Shown piece by piece: positions 30,874-38,852 of a DNA stretch of 64,000 nucleotides (position 1 is the stretch's first letter; every line of letters starts with the position of its first letter). This DNA is from Castellaniella ginsengisoli. Lineage in GTDB: Bacteria; Pseudomonadota; Gammaproteobacteria; Burkholderiales; Burkholderiaceae_B. A program made the position numbers and the translations under genes. Where the stretch lies: NCBI RefSeq assembly GCF_039523235.1, contig NZ_BAAAEX010000001.1; one strand, given 5' to 3'. A model generated the notes under the pieces. It ran no database searches. It was given only the letters and a program-made list of their open reading frames with translations, and was not told the DNA's origin.

Positions 30874-32910
30874 ATGCCGTTTCTGCCGGACCTCCGCCTG
30901 CCGCTGTCGCCGGGCCCGCTTCCGCGCGCGCGCCTGCAGAGCCTCTCGCGCCGCGCCGCAGCCGGGCTGAGCGCGCTATTGCTGGCGCTGGGTGTGTTGT
31001 GCGCCCCCAATGCCGTTCGCGCCCAGGATGAGTTTCTGGACCCCGCGCTGGCGTTCGTGGAAACGGTGGCGATGACGGATCCCCTGACGCTCGACATGCA
31101 CTGGCGGATCGCCCCGGGCTATTACATGTACCAGGATCGCTTCGAAGTGCGTATCGAAGACGCCCAGGGCGCATTGCTGCTGTTCCGGCGCTCCGATCTG
31201 ACCCCGCCAGAGGCCGAAACCCGTGTGCCGGAATGGGGTGACGCGCTTCATCTGCCGCGCGGGCGGGTCAAGTACGACCCCACGTTCGAAAAGGATATGG
31301 AGGTCTTCCATGAAGGCGTGACGCTGCGCGCGGCCCTGCGGCCAGGCGCCCAGGGGCCTTTGCAGGTCACGATCACGGGACAAGGCTGCGCCGATGCCGG
31401 CCTGTGCTATCCGCCCATGACAAAAACCTTCGTCCTGCAGGCGGACGGCGGTGGCTATCGCGCGGTTGGCGATCTGGCGAGTGATCGGGTGCCGCCGCCT
31501 CGCGACGAGACGGCTGCCCCGGACGCATCCGGGATGTTGGCCGGGCAGGCCGGCGCCGCACTCGCCGCACCCGGCGGCGGGTCCTGGCTGGAATGGGGCG
31601 ACCGGGGCATGGCGGCCTGGCTGCATCAGGCGCCGGTGTGGCAGATCCTGGCGTTGAGCTTGCTGCTGGGCGCTTTGCTGTCCCTCACCCCCTGCGTGCT
31701 GCCCATGGTACCCATTTTGCTGGCCGTGATCTCCGGCAGCGGTGCGGTCGGCCGGGCGCGGGGCCTGGGGCTGGCGGCTCTCTACGTACTGGGCATGTCC
31801 CTGGTGTATACCGCGCTGGGTGTGGCGGCCGGCCTGCTGGGCGCCGGTCTGGCGGCCTGGCTGCAGTCGCCCTGGGTGCTGGGCACGTTCGCCGTCCTGC
31901 TGGCGCTGTTCGCCCTGGCGATGCTGGATGTATTCACTCTGCAGGCGCCTGTCGGTCTGCAGTCGGCCATGCAGGCGCGCCTGCAGCGCCTGCCGGGGGG
32001 GCGCGCGGGCGGCGTGTTCGCAATGGGGGCGCTGTCGGCCCTCATCGTCGGGCCGTGCGTGGCCGCGCCGCTGGCCGGCGTGCTGCTGTTCATCTCCCAG
32101 ACCGGCGACGTGGTGGTGGGCGGCGCCGCCCTGTTCGCGCTGGCCTGGGGCGAGGGCCTGCTGCTGCTGGCCGTGGGGGCCGGGGCGGGCGCTTTGATTC
32201 CGCGTGCGGGCGCCTGGATGGCGTTGCTGAAAGGGGGCTTCGGCCTGCTACTGCTGGCGACCGCGTGGTGGATGGCGCGCCCTCTCCTGGCCGACGGGCT
32301 GTATGTCGCCGGCTGGATCCTGCTGGCCCTGTGGGCCGCGTTGCTGGTCTGGTCGGCGGCGGGCCGGGACCCGGATGAAACCGGGCCGATGCGGCTGCTG
32401 GCGCGCGCCCTGGCTGCGATGCTGGCCCTGTGGGGGTTGGCGCAGGGGGCCGGCCTGCTGGCGGGCGGGCATGACATGCTGCGTCCTCTGGCGCCATTCA
32501 CAGCCGGTGCGGGCGGCGTGGCGGCGTCCGCGGATCCCGCCGCGGTTCGCGCCCGTTTCACGCGCGTGGCGTCGCTGGCGGATCTGGACGCGCGGCTGGC
32601 CGCCGCCGACCGGCCCGTGATGCTGGATTTCTACGCCGACTGGTGCGTGTCCTGCCTGGAGATGGAGAAATTCACCTTCAGCGATCCGGCCGTGTCGGAT
32701 CGCATGGACCGGATGCTGCTGTTGCAGGCGGATGTCACCCGGATGACGGACGAGGATCGCGCGCTGCTGGCGCGTTTCGACCTGTTCGGCCCGCCGGGCA
32801 TCCTGTTTTTCGATGCGCGGGGACGGTTGATTCCCGAGGCCCGGGTGGTGGGATTCAGCAAGGCCGAGGCCTTTCTGAAGGTGCAGGACCGGGTGCTGGG
32901 CGCTCGCTGA
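30874..32910 (+). CDS. dsbD: Thiol:disulfide interchange protein DsbD
   Basis: DsbD passes electrons from cytoplasmic thioredoxin across the inner membrane to periplasmic DsbC, DsbE and DsbG. All three cysteine pairs are visible in the 678-residue protein: Cys172/178 in the N-terminal periplasmic domain (GCADAGLCYPP), Cys274/395 in the membrane domain (LTPCVLP and VGPCVAAP), and Cys591/594 in the thioredoxin-like C-terminal domain (DWCVSCLEME). A signal peptide ends near residue 50, and eight membrane segments follow between about 260 and 520. ATG 30874 is chosen over an upstream in-frame TTG because AAGGA is correctly spaced. Confidence 0.96.
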   Translation: MPFLPDLRLPLSPGPLPRARLQSLSRRAAAGLSALLLALGVLCAPNAVRAQDEFLDPALAFVETVAMTDPLTLDMHWRIAPGYYMYQDRFEVRIEDAQGALLLFRRSDLTPPEAETRVPEWGDALHLPRGRVKYDPTFEKDMEVFHEGVTLRAALRPGAQGPLQVTITGQGCADAGLCYPPMTKTFVLQADGGGYRAVGDLASDRVPPPRDETAAPDASGMLAGQAGAALAAPGGGSWLEWGDRGMAAWLHQAPVWQILALSLLLGALLSLTPCVLPMVPILLAVISGSGAVGRARGLGLAALYVLGMSLVYTALGVAAGLLGAGLAAWLQSPWVLGTFAVLLALFALAMLDVFTLQAPVGLQSAMQARLQRLPGGRAGGVFAMGALSALIVGPCVAAPLAGVLLFISQTGDVVVGGAALFALAWGEGLLLLAVGAGAGALIPRAGAWMALLKGGFGLLLLATAWWMARPLLADGLYVAGWILLALWAALLVWSAAGRDPDETGPMRLLARALAAMLALWGLAQGAGLLAGGHDMLRPLAPFTAGAGGVAASADPAAVRARFTRVASLADLDARLAAADRPVMLDFYADWCVSCLEMEKFTFSDPAVSDRMDRMLLLQADVTRMTDEDRALLARFDLFGPPGILFFDARGRLIPEARVVGFSKAEAFLKVQDRVLGAR

Positions 32911-32922
32911 GGCGGGCGTCCC

Positions 32923-32947
32923 GGCCCTCGCCGCACGGCGGCGGGCC
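32923..32947. terminator. Imperfect hairpin between convergent dsbD and tatC
   Basis: GGCCC...GGGCC encloses a second CGCC/GGCG stem with a short bulge. No T run on either strand. This is the only structure in the 51-nt convergent gap, so it is a plausible bidirectional 3' end. Confidence 0.35.
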
Positions 32948-32961
32948 CGGGCAGGCGCGCT

Positions 32962-33777
32962 TCAGTCGCCCGGCTCGCCTGTGGGAGCGTCCGTGCGGCT
33001 GAGGTCGCGGGCGGAGTCGGCCTCGTCCTCTGGCGCGGGCTTGCGTTTCTCGATGGCGGCGCCGGCCAGGATGCCGATTTCATACAGCAGGCACAACGGC
33101 GCGGCCAGCAGGATCTGGCTGAGCACGTCGGGCGGCGTCACCACGGCGGCGACGACGAAGGCGCCGACGATCACATAGCCGCGGATCTCGCGCAGTTTCT
33201 TCACCGTGACCATGCCGGTCTTGACCAGCAGGATGACCGCGATCGGAACCTCGAAGGTCACGCCGAAGGCCAGGAACATGGTGAGCACGAAGTTGACGTA
33301 GGCTTCGATGTCCGGCGCGGGGGTGATGGATTGCGGCGCGAAATGGGCAATGAAGCTGAACACCGTGTGGAAGACCACGAAATAGCAGAATGCCATTCCC
33401 GCCAGGAACAGCAGGGTGCTGGAGATGATCAGCGGCAGCGCCAGGCGTTGTTCGTGGCGGTACAGGCCCGGGGCGACGAAGGCCCAGGCCTGGTACAGGA
33501 CCACCGGCAGGGCCAGCACGAAGGAGGCCAGCAGGGTGACCTTGATCGGCACCATGAAAGGGGTGATGACGCCGGTGGCGATCATGCGGGTTCCCTGGGG
33601 CAGGGTCGCCAGCATGGGCTGGGCCAGGAGGTCGTAGATCGGCGAGGGGCCGGGGTAGATGAACAGCACCACGAAGATGCCCAGCACGGCCGCCACGGCC
33701 CGCAGCAGGCGCGTGCGCAGTTCGACCAGATGGGAGATGAACGTGTCCTGGGAGGAGGGTTCGGAAGCGTCTGTCAT
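32962..33777 (-). CDS. tatC: Twin-arginine translocase subunit TatC
   Basis: TatC recognises twin-arginine signal peptides of folded proteins. The 271-residue protein has six membrane segments, the conserved cytoplasmic N-terminus FISHLVELRTRLLRAVAAV and the periplasmic loop with YQAWAFVAPGLYRHEQR. A charged 25-residue tail (about PAPEDEADSARD) follows TM6. Last gene of the long - strand run, 8 nt after tatB. Confidence 0.96.
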   Translation of the reverse strand: MTDASEPSSQDTFISHLVELRTRLLRAVAAVLGIFVVLFIYPGPSPIYDLLAQPMLATLPQGTRMIATGVITPFMVPIKVTLLASFVLALPVVLYQAWAFVAPGLYRHEQRLALPLIISSTLLFLAGMAFCYFVVFHTVFSFIAHFAPQSITPAPDIEAYVNFVLTMFLAFGVTFEVPIAVILLVKTGMVTVKKLREIRGYVIVGAFVVAAVVTPPDVLSQILLAAPLCLLYEIGILAGAAIEKRKPAPEDEADSARDLSRTDAPTGEPGD

Positions 33778-33785
33778 GCCGGGCT

Positions 33786-34277
33786 TCAGTGGCTGGATTC
33801 GGGGGAAGCCGGCGCGGGCCGGGAGGCGGGCGCCGGTTCAGCGGCCGGTTCCGGCCTGGGCGCCGGGGGAATGGAGGCCGGTGCCGGGGGCGCGGACGCA
33901 TCGGCATCGGCATCGGCATCGGCGGCAGCCGGCGCGGAGGTGCCGGAAGGCAGGGGATCCAGCGCCTGGCGGGCCTGGTCCAGGGTGTCCTTGAGCGCCT
34001 GCGTGGGCTGGGTGACGGCCGCCTTCAGGTCGTCCACCGACGAGGTCATCGAGGTCTGGACCGAGCGGGCGGCGTCTTCCATCTGATGCTTGATGTCGCC
34101 GATTTCCTTGAGATCCATTTCTTTCTGGATATCGGTCTTGACTTCGTTCACGTAGCGCTGGGCGCGGCCGAGCAGGTGCCCGATGGTGCGGGCGACCTTG
34201 GGCAGGCGCTCGGGGCCGATGACGATCAGCGCGATGACGCCGATCAGCATCAGTTCGCTGAAGCTGACATCAAACAT
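33786..34277 (-). CDS. tatB: Twin-arginine translocase subunit TatB
   Basis: TatB forms the substrate receptor with TatC. One N-terminal membrane helix (FSELMLIGVIALIVIG), the hinge GPERLP and an amphipathic helix are followed by a long, Ala/Pro/Glu-rich tail. The protein has 163 residues; the tail contains four Asp-Ala repeats coded by a hexanucleotide tandem array. The initial FDVSFSE is typical of TatB, not TatA. Confidence 0.95.
   Translation of the reverse strand: MFDVSFSELMLIGVIALIVIGPERLPKVARTIGHLLGRAQRYVNEVKTDIQKEMDLKEIGDIKHQMEDAARSVQTSMTSSVDDLKAAVTQPTQALKDTLDQARQALDPLPSGTSAPAAADADADADASAPPAPASIPPAPRPEPAAEPAPASRPAPASPESSH
33898..33921. repeat. (GCATCG)4 tandem repeat in tatB
   Basis: Four exact copies of GCATCG encode alternating Asp and Ala in the disordered TatB tail. 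The unit is a multiple of three, so changes in copy number would lengthen or shorten the tail without shifting the frame. Confidence 0.9.
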
Positions 34278-34301
34278 GGCGAATCCGGTGGGCGGCGGGG
34301 A

Positions 34302-34532
34302 TCAGGCGTCGGTCTTTTCGCGGGCCTGGACGTCCACGGTATCGGGATCCTGGGTCTGCTGGGTGACGGCGGGCTTGGCGGCGGGGTCGTCCTGCGCGTC
34401 TTTCATGCCCTTCTTGAAGCCCTTGACGGCGCCGCCGAGATCTTCGCCCATATTGCGCAATTTTTTCGTGCCGAAGATCAGGGCCACGATGACCAGGACG
34501 ATCAGCCAGTGCCAGATGCTGAAACTACCCAT
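34302..34532 (-). CDS. tatA: Twin-arginine translocase subunit TatA
   Basis: TatA oligomerises to make the protein-conducting pathway. The 76-residue product has the N-terminal helix (WHWLIVLVIVALIF), the FGTKKL hinge and an amphipathic helix (MGEDLGGAVKGFKKGM), then a short acidic tail. AAGGAG precedes the ATG. Located 9 nt after the HIT gene stop. Confidence 0.96.
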   Translation of the reverse strand: MGSFSIWHWLIVLVIVALIFGTKKLRNMGEDLGGAVKGFKKGMKDAQDDPAAKPAVTQQTQDPDTVDVQAREKTDA

Positions 34533-34541
34533 GAGAACTCC

Positions 34542-34910
34542 TTAAGCGGCGGGCGCCGCGCGGTTTGACCAGGGGCGTTCGCCCCCCAGGATGTGGAAAT
34601 GCAGGTGATCGATTTCCTGCCCGCCTTCGGCGCCGGTGTTGGCCACCAGGCGGAAGCCCCCGGCGGGCAGGGGGTTGCAGCCGTTGCCGAAAGCGATCTC
34701 GGGCGCCAGACGCAGCATGCGCGCCAGCCAATCGCCGTCGGCGGGGCCGATCTTGGCCAGGGAGGCCACGTGATGTTTCGGAATCAGCAGCAGATGCACG
34801 GGCGCCGCCGGGTTGATGTCGTGGAATGCGAGGAATTCGTCGTCTTCGTGGACAATGCGGGCGGGAATTTCGTGCCGGGCGATTTTACAGAACAGGCAAT
34901 CGTGGCTCAT
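34542..34910 (-). CDS. HIT-family nucleotide hydrolase (HinT-like)
   Basis: HIT proteins hydrolyse nucleoside phosphoramidates such as AMP-lysine. The product has 122 residues with the N-terminal CLFCKIARHEIPA, the central HLLLIPKHHVASL and the catalytic HIT motif DHLHFHILGG. Cys4 and Cys7 may bind zinc, as in some bacterial HIT proteins. It lies between hisE and tatA; this his-HIT-tat order is familiar from betaproteobacteria, but the link is probably transcriptional rather than functional. Confidence 0.93.
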   Translation of the reverse strand: MSHDCLFCKIARHEIPARIVHEDDEFLAFHDINPAAPVHLLLIPKHHVASLAKIGPADGDWLARMLRLAPEIAFGNGCNPLPAGGFRLVANTGAEGGQEIDHLHFHILGGERPWSNRAAPAA

Positions 34911-34926
34911 GGGGATCTACGAGGCA

Positions 34927-34943
34927 GGGCCGGACATCGGCCC
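34927..34943. other. Small hairpin in the 138-nt gap between hisE and the HIT gene
   Basis: GGGCCG/CGGCCC with a GACAT loop lies 16 nt before the HIT start. No clear promoter or T run is visible in the rest of the gap (34911-35048). Confidence 0.35.
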
Positions 34944-35048
34944 CATCAATCCCGTATGTTGCCATATTTTCGCGAGGGCCGGTTTGACCCGGCGGGGCGG
35001 GATGCCTTGTTTGCGGGTATGTCCCGAGAAAGCGGGCGCGGACGGGGC

Positions 35049-35393
35049 TTAATCCCGGGGCCGCGATGCTTTTTCTTCCAGGCCGGACAGGCCCTCGCGG
35101 CGCGCCAGTTCGGCCAGCACGTCTTCGGGGCGCAGGTCGAAATGCGTCAGGGCGACCAGGCAGTGGAACCACAGGTCGGCGGTTTCGGCGACGATGCGCT
35201 CGCGGGTGCCGTCCTTGGCGGCCATGACCAGTTCGGTGGCTTCCTCTCCGATCTTCTTCAGGAAGGCGTCGGGGCCGCGCGCCAGCAGCTTGGCGGTGTA
35301 GGAGGTCTGCGGATCCCCGCCGCGATCGGGCCGGCGCGTCGCCAGGGTGTCGGCCAGCCGGGCCAGGATATCGGCAGAGGAGGGAGTCGTCAT
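35049..35393 (-). CDS. hisE: Phosphoribosyl-ATP pyrophosphatase
   Basis: Second step of histidine synthesis, removing pyrophosphate from PR-ATP. The product has 114 residues of MazG-like alpha-helical fold, with KIGEEATELVMAAKDG and ETADLWFHCLVAL carrying the metal-binding acidic residues. It is separate from HisI, as in many beta- and alphaproteobacteria; E. coli has a fused HisIE. Confidence 0.95.
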   Translation of the reverse strand: MTTPSSADILARLADTLATRRPDRGGDPQTSYTAKLLARGPDAFLKKIGEEATELVMAAKDGTRERIVAETADLWFHCLVALTHFDLRPEDVLAELARREGLSGLEEKASRPRD

Positions 35394-35439
35394 GTGGATG
35401 GATCCGTGATCGAAGGAAAACCGCGCCGGATGCGCACGC

Positions 35440-35874
35440 TCAGCGCTTGTCCGGATGCGGATGCCCGTAGATGGCCGCCGGATCCTTCAGCACGGGATCC
35501 TGGACGGCCCAGGCCGGCTGCATGCCGTTCAGGTCGAGGCTGCGGTAGAAGCATCGCTCGCGCCCGGTGTGGCAGGCGATGCCGCCGATCTGGGTGATCT
35601 TGAGCAGCAGCACGTCGCCGTCGCAATCCAGGCGGATGTCGTGGACCTGCTGGACGTGGCCGGATTCCTCGCCCTTGCGCCACAGGCGGGCGCGTGAGCG
35701 CGAATAGTACACGGCCTGGCCGGTGCGCACGGTCTCGCGGACCGCCTCGGCGTTCATCCATGCCATCATCAGCACGGTGCCGGTGCGGGCATCCTGGGCG
35801 ATGGCGGGGATCAGGCCCTGTTCGTCGAAGCGCAGGGCCGCCAGCCAGTCTTCGGGGGAAGCGGACGCCGTCAT
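35440..35874 (-). CDS. hisI: Phosphoribosyl-AMP cyclohydrolase
   Basis: Third step of the pathway, opening the adenine ring of PR-AMP. It has 144 residues from ATG 35874, which overlaps the hisF stop by 4 nt. The motif YYSRSRARLWRKGEESGH and the zinc/metal residues in LDCDGDVLLLK and CHTGRERCF are intact. A longer frame upstream runs antisense through hisF and is rejected. Confidence 0.95.
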   Translation of the reverse strand: MTASASPEDWLAALRFDEQGLIPAIAQDARTGTVLMMAWMNAEAVRETVRTGQAVYYSRSRARLWRKGEESGHVQQVHDIRLDCDGDVLLLKITQIGGIACHTGRERCFYRSLDLNGMQPAWAVQDPVLKDPAAIYGHPHPDKR

Positions 35875-36704
35875 GCGGTGGCCTGCCCGGGGGCGGTGCG
35901 CACCGGGATGCCCCGGGCGGCCAGGTAGGCCTTGGCCTCGGCCAGGGTGTGCTGGCCGAAATGAAAAATGCTGGCGGCCAGCACGGCGCTGGCGTGGCCC
36001 AGGGTGACGCCGTCGGCCAGGTGCTGCAGGGTGCCGACGCCGCCCGAGGCGATCACCGGCACCGGCACGGCGTCCGAGACGGTGCGGGTCAGTTCCAGGT
36101 CGAAACCGGATTTGGTGCCGTCGCGGTCCATGCTGGTCAGCAGCAGTTCGCCGGCACCCAGGTCGGCCATGCGGCGCGCCCACTGCACGGCGTCCAGCCC
36201 TGTGGCGCGGCGCCCGCCGTGGGTGAAGATTTCCCAGCGCGGGGGCTCATCCGCGCCGCTGACGCGGCGTGCGTCGAGCGCGACGACAATGCATTGCGAT
36301 CCGTGGTGGCGCGCGGCCTCGGCCACGAGCTCGGGGCGGGCGACCGCCGCGCTGTTGATCGAGACCTTGTCGGCGCCGGCGTCCAGCAGGCGCTGCACGT
36401 CGCCCACCTCGCGTACGCCGCCGCCGACCGTCAGGGGGATGAAGACCTGGCGCGCGACCGCTTCGATGATGGGCAGGATCAGGCCGCGGTTGTCGGACGT
36501 GGCCGTGATGTCCAGGAAGGTGATTTCGTCGGCGCCCTGCTCGTCGTAGCGGCGGGCGATTTCCACCGGGTCGCCGGCATCGGTCAGGTTGACGAAGTTC
36601 ACCCCCTTGACCACCCGTCCGGCATTGACGTCCAGACAGGGGATGATGCGGCGGCACAGGCCCGAGAGGGCCGGCTGCCCGGCCACTGCGGCGGCTTGGG
36701 TCAT
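35871..36704 (-). CDS. hisF: Imidazole glycerol phosphate synthase cyclase subunit
   Basis: HisF is a TIM barrel that, with HisH, converts PRFAR and ammonia to imidazole glycerol phosphate and AICAR. The product has 277 residues; the catalytic aspartates are in IIPCLDVNAGRVVKGVNF and VALDARR. The phosphate-binding loops are GGGVRE and ASGGVG. The N-terminus is about 18 residues longer than usual before RRIIPCLDV. ATG 36704 overlaps the hisA stop by 4 nt. Confidence 0.96.
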   Translation of the reverse strand: MTQAAAVAGQPALSGLCRRIIPCLDVNAGRVVKGVNFVNLTDAGDPVEIARRYDEQGADEITFLDITATSDNRGLILPIIEAVARQVFIPLTVGGGVREVGDVQRLLDAGADKVSINSAAVARPELVAEAARHHGSQCIVVALDARRVSGADEPPRWEIFTHGGRRATGLDAVQWARRMADLGAGELLLTSMDRDGTKSGFDLELTRTVSDAVPVPVIASGGVGTLQHLADGVTLGHASAVLAASIFHFGQHTLAEAKAYLAARGIPVRTAPGQATA

Positions 36705-37471
36705 GCGCCGTCGCCCTCGTCTTCTTCCGCGGAGCCGACGAGTTCGTCGGCCAGGGTCTGGGCGGCGGCGAAATCCAGGGTGCCTTCGTACAGGCTGCGG
36801 CCCAGGATGGCGCCGTCGACGCCTTCTTGGGACACTTCGCACAGGGCGCGGATGTCGTCCAGCGAGGCGACGCCGCCCGAGGCGATCACAGGGATGCGGA
36901 CGTGCTGCGCCAGGCGCACGGTGGCCTCGATGTTGACGCCCGAGAGCATGCCGTCGCGGCCGATATCGGTGTAGATGATGGACTCGCAGCCGTAGTCCTC
37001 GAACTTGCGGGCCAGGTCCAGCACGTCGTGGCGGGTCAGTTTCGACCAGCCGTCGGTGGCGACCTTGCCGTCGCGTGCGTCCAGGCCGACGATGATGTGG
37101 CCGGGGAAGGCCGAGCAGGCGTCGCTGAGAAAACCGGGATCCTTGACCGCCGCCGTGCCGATGATGACGTAGGAGATGCCGTTGTCCAGGTAGTATTCGA
37201 CCGTGTCCAGGTCGCGGATGCCCCCGCCGATCTGCACGGGGATGGATTCGTCGACGGCCTCGATGATGGCCTGGATGGCGGCGCGGTTGCGCGGCTTGCC
37301 GGCGACGGCGCCGTTCAGGTCAACCAGGTGCAGGCGGCGCGCGCCCTGGTCGACCCATTGGGTGGCCATGGCGGCGGGATCTTCGGAAAACACGGTGGCC
37401 TGGTCCAGGTCGCCCTGGCGCAGGCGCACGCAATGCCCGTCTTTGAGATCGATGGCGGGGATGAGAAGCAT
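36701..37471 (-). CDS. hisA: ProFAR isomerase
   Basis: HisA catalyses the Amadori rearrangement of ProFAR to PRFAR. It has 256 residues of TIM barrel, with catalytic aspartates in LLIPAIDLKDGHCVRL and GLDARDGKVATDGW. The C-terminus adds an acidic tail (SAEEDEGDGA). No Shine-Dalgarno is visible before ATG 37471; an extension further upstream is non-conserved and rejected. Confidence 0.96.
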   Translation of the reverse strand: MLLIPAIDLKDGHCVRLRQGDLDQATVFSEDPAAMATQWVDQGARRLHLVDLNGAVAGKPRNRAAIQAIIEAVDESIPVQIGGGIRDLDTVEYYLDNGISYVIIGTAAVKDPGFLSDACSAFPGHIIVGLDARDGKVATDGWSKLTRHDVLDLARKFEDYGCESIIYTDIGRDGMLSGVNIEATVRLAQHVRIPVIASGGVASLDDIRALCEVSQEGVDGAILGRSLYEGTLDFAAAQTLADELVGSAEEDEGDGA

Positions 37472-37524
37472 GGTCGTCGTGGTCAGTGCCGAAAGGAGGA
37501 AGCGGTGCCGGGAGCCGGATGGTT

Positions 37525-38169
37525 TCAGGGCTGCCAGCGGGTGAAATTGCGGTACATCCGCAGCCCGGGGGCTGCGCTCTTTTCTGGGTGAAACTGTACG
37601 GCAAAAATATTGCCGTCCGCAATGGCGCAGCAAAATGGCAGGCCGTGGAGGCTGGTGCCGGCCGCCAGCGCCGGATCGGCGGGTTCGGCGTAATAGCTGT
37701 GCACGAAATAAAACGGCGTGTCCTGGGCGATGCCTTCCCAGAGCGGGTGGGCGCGCGTCTGGGTGACGGCGTTCCAGCCCATGTGGGGCACTTTCAGCCG
37801 GGCGCCGTCGCCGGTGGCATGGTCGAAGGCCGGGCCCTGAAAGCGGCGTACACGGCCGGCGAACAGGCCCAGGCCGGGGGTGTCGCCCTCGTCGCTGGCT
37901 TCGAACAGCATCTGTTCGCCCACGCACACGCCCAGCAGCGGTTTCTCGCGGGCGGCCTGCAGCACGGCTTCGCGCAGCCCGGAGGTATCCAGGGTGCGCA
38001 TGCAGTCGGGCATGGCGCCCTGGCCCGGAAACACGACACGGTCGGCGGCGCGGATTTCGCCGGCCTCCCGGGCGATGCGGATGTCGTGGTCGGGGGCGGC
38101 GGCTTGCAGGGCGCGGGCGACGGAATGGAAGTTGCCCATGCCGTAGTCGACGATGGCGATGCGGGTCAC
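37525..38169 (-). CDS. hisH: Imidazole glycerol phosphate synthase glutaminase subunit
   Basis: HisH supplies ammonia from glutamine to HisF. The protein starts with GTG at 38169 (VTRIAIVDYGMGNFHSVARA) and has 214 residues. The class-I amidotransferase triad is present: Cys in GVCVGEQMLF, His and Glu in FAVQFHPEKS. The usual nucleophile loop GxCLGMQ is varied to GVCVGEQ. Located 53 nt before hisA. Confidence 0.95.
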   Translation of the reverse strand: MTRIAIVDYGMGNFHSVARALQAAAPDHDIRIAREAGEIRAADRVVFPGQGAMPDCMRTLDTSGLREAVLQAAREKPLLGVCVGEQMLFEASDEGDTPGLGLFAGRVRRFQGPAFDHATGDGARLKVPHMGWNAVTQTRAHPLWEGIAQDTPFYFVHSYYAEPADPALAAGTSLHGLPFCCAIADGNIFAVQFHPEKSAAPGLRMYRNFTRWQP

Positions 38170-38203
38170 GATGCGGAGATCCTGGGACGGTAGGCGGGGT
38201 GGA

Positions 38204-38791
38204 TTACAGCGAGCCCTTGGTCGAGGGGATGGCGCCCCCGGCGCGCGGATCGACTTCGGTGGCCATGCGCAGGGCGCGGCCGAAGGCCTTGAAGATCGTC
38301 TCGCACTGGTGGTGGGCGTTTTCCCCATGCAGATTGTCGATGTGCACGGTCGCCTGGGCGTGATTGACGAAACCCTGGAAGAACTCGCGCGCCAGATCGA
38401 CGTCGAAGGTGCCGATGCGGGCGCGGGCGTAGTCCACCCGGTAGAACAGGCCGGGGCGGCCGGAAAGATCCACCACCACGCGCGACAGGGCCTCGTCCAG
38501 CGGCACGTAGGCGTGGCCGTAGCGGCGCAGGCCGGCCTTGTCGCCCGCGGCGGCGGCGAAGGCCTGGCCCAGCGTGATGCCGACGTCTTCCACGCTGTGG
38601 TGGTCGTCGATGTGGGTGTCGCCGTCGCAGTGGACGTCCAGGTCGAACAGGCCGTGGCGGGCGATCTGGTCGAGCATGTGATCCAGGAAAGGCACGCCGG
38701 TGTTCAGCGTGCGGGTGCCGGTGCCGTCGAGATTGATGCTGACGCGGATGCGGGTTTCCTGGGTGTTGCGTTCGATGGTGGCGGTGCGCAT
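38204..38791 (-). CDS. hisB: Imidazoleglycerol-phosphate dehydratase
   Basis: Monofunctional dehydratase of 195 residues; there is no fused histidinol phosphatase domain as in E. coli HisB. The manganese-binding repeats are visible as DHHSVEDVGITLGQA and the later HQCETIFKAFGRAL. The preceding gene in the operon is hisD. hisC, which often sits between hisD and hisB, is missing. Confidence 0.96.
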   Translation of the reverse strand: MRTATIERNTQETRIRVSINLDGTGTRTLNTGVPFLDHMLDQIARHGLFDLDVHCDGDTHIDDHHSVEDVGITLGQAFAAAAGDKAGLRRYGHAYVPLDEALSRVVVDLSGRPGLFYRVDYARARIGTFDVDLAREFFQGFVNHAQATVHIDNLHGENAHHQCETIFKAFGRALRMATEVDPRAGGAIPSTKGSL

Positions 38792-38852
38792 GGGCGATGA
38801 AGGCTCGTTCGGGTGGGAACCGCGCGGCCGTGCGGGGCCGCCCGGGCGGATG

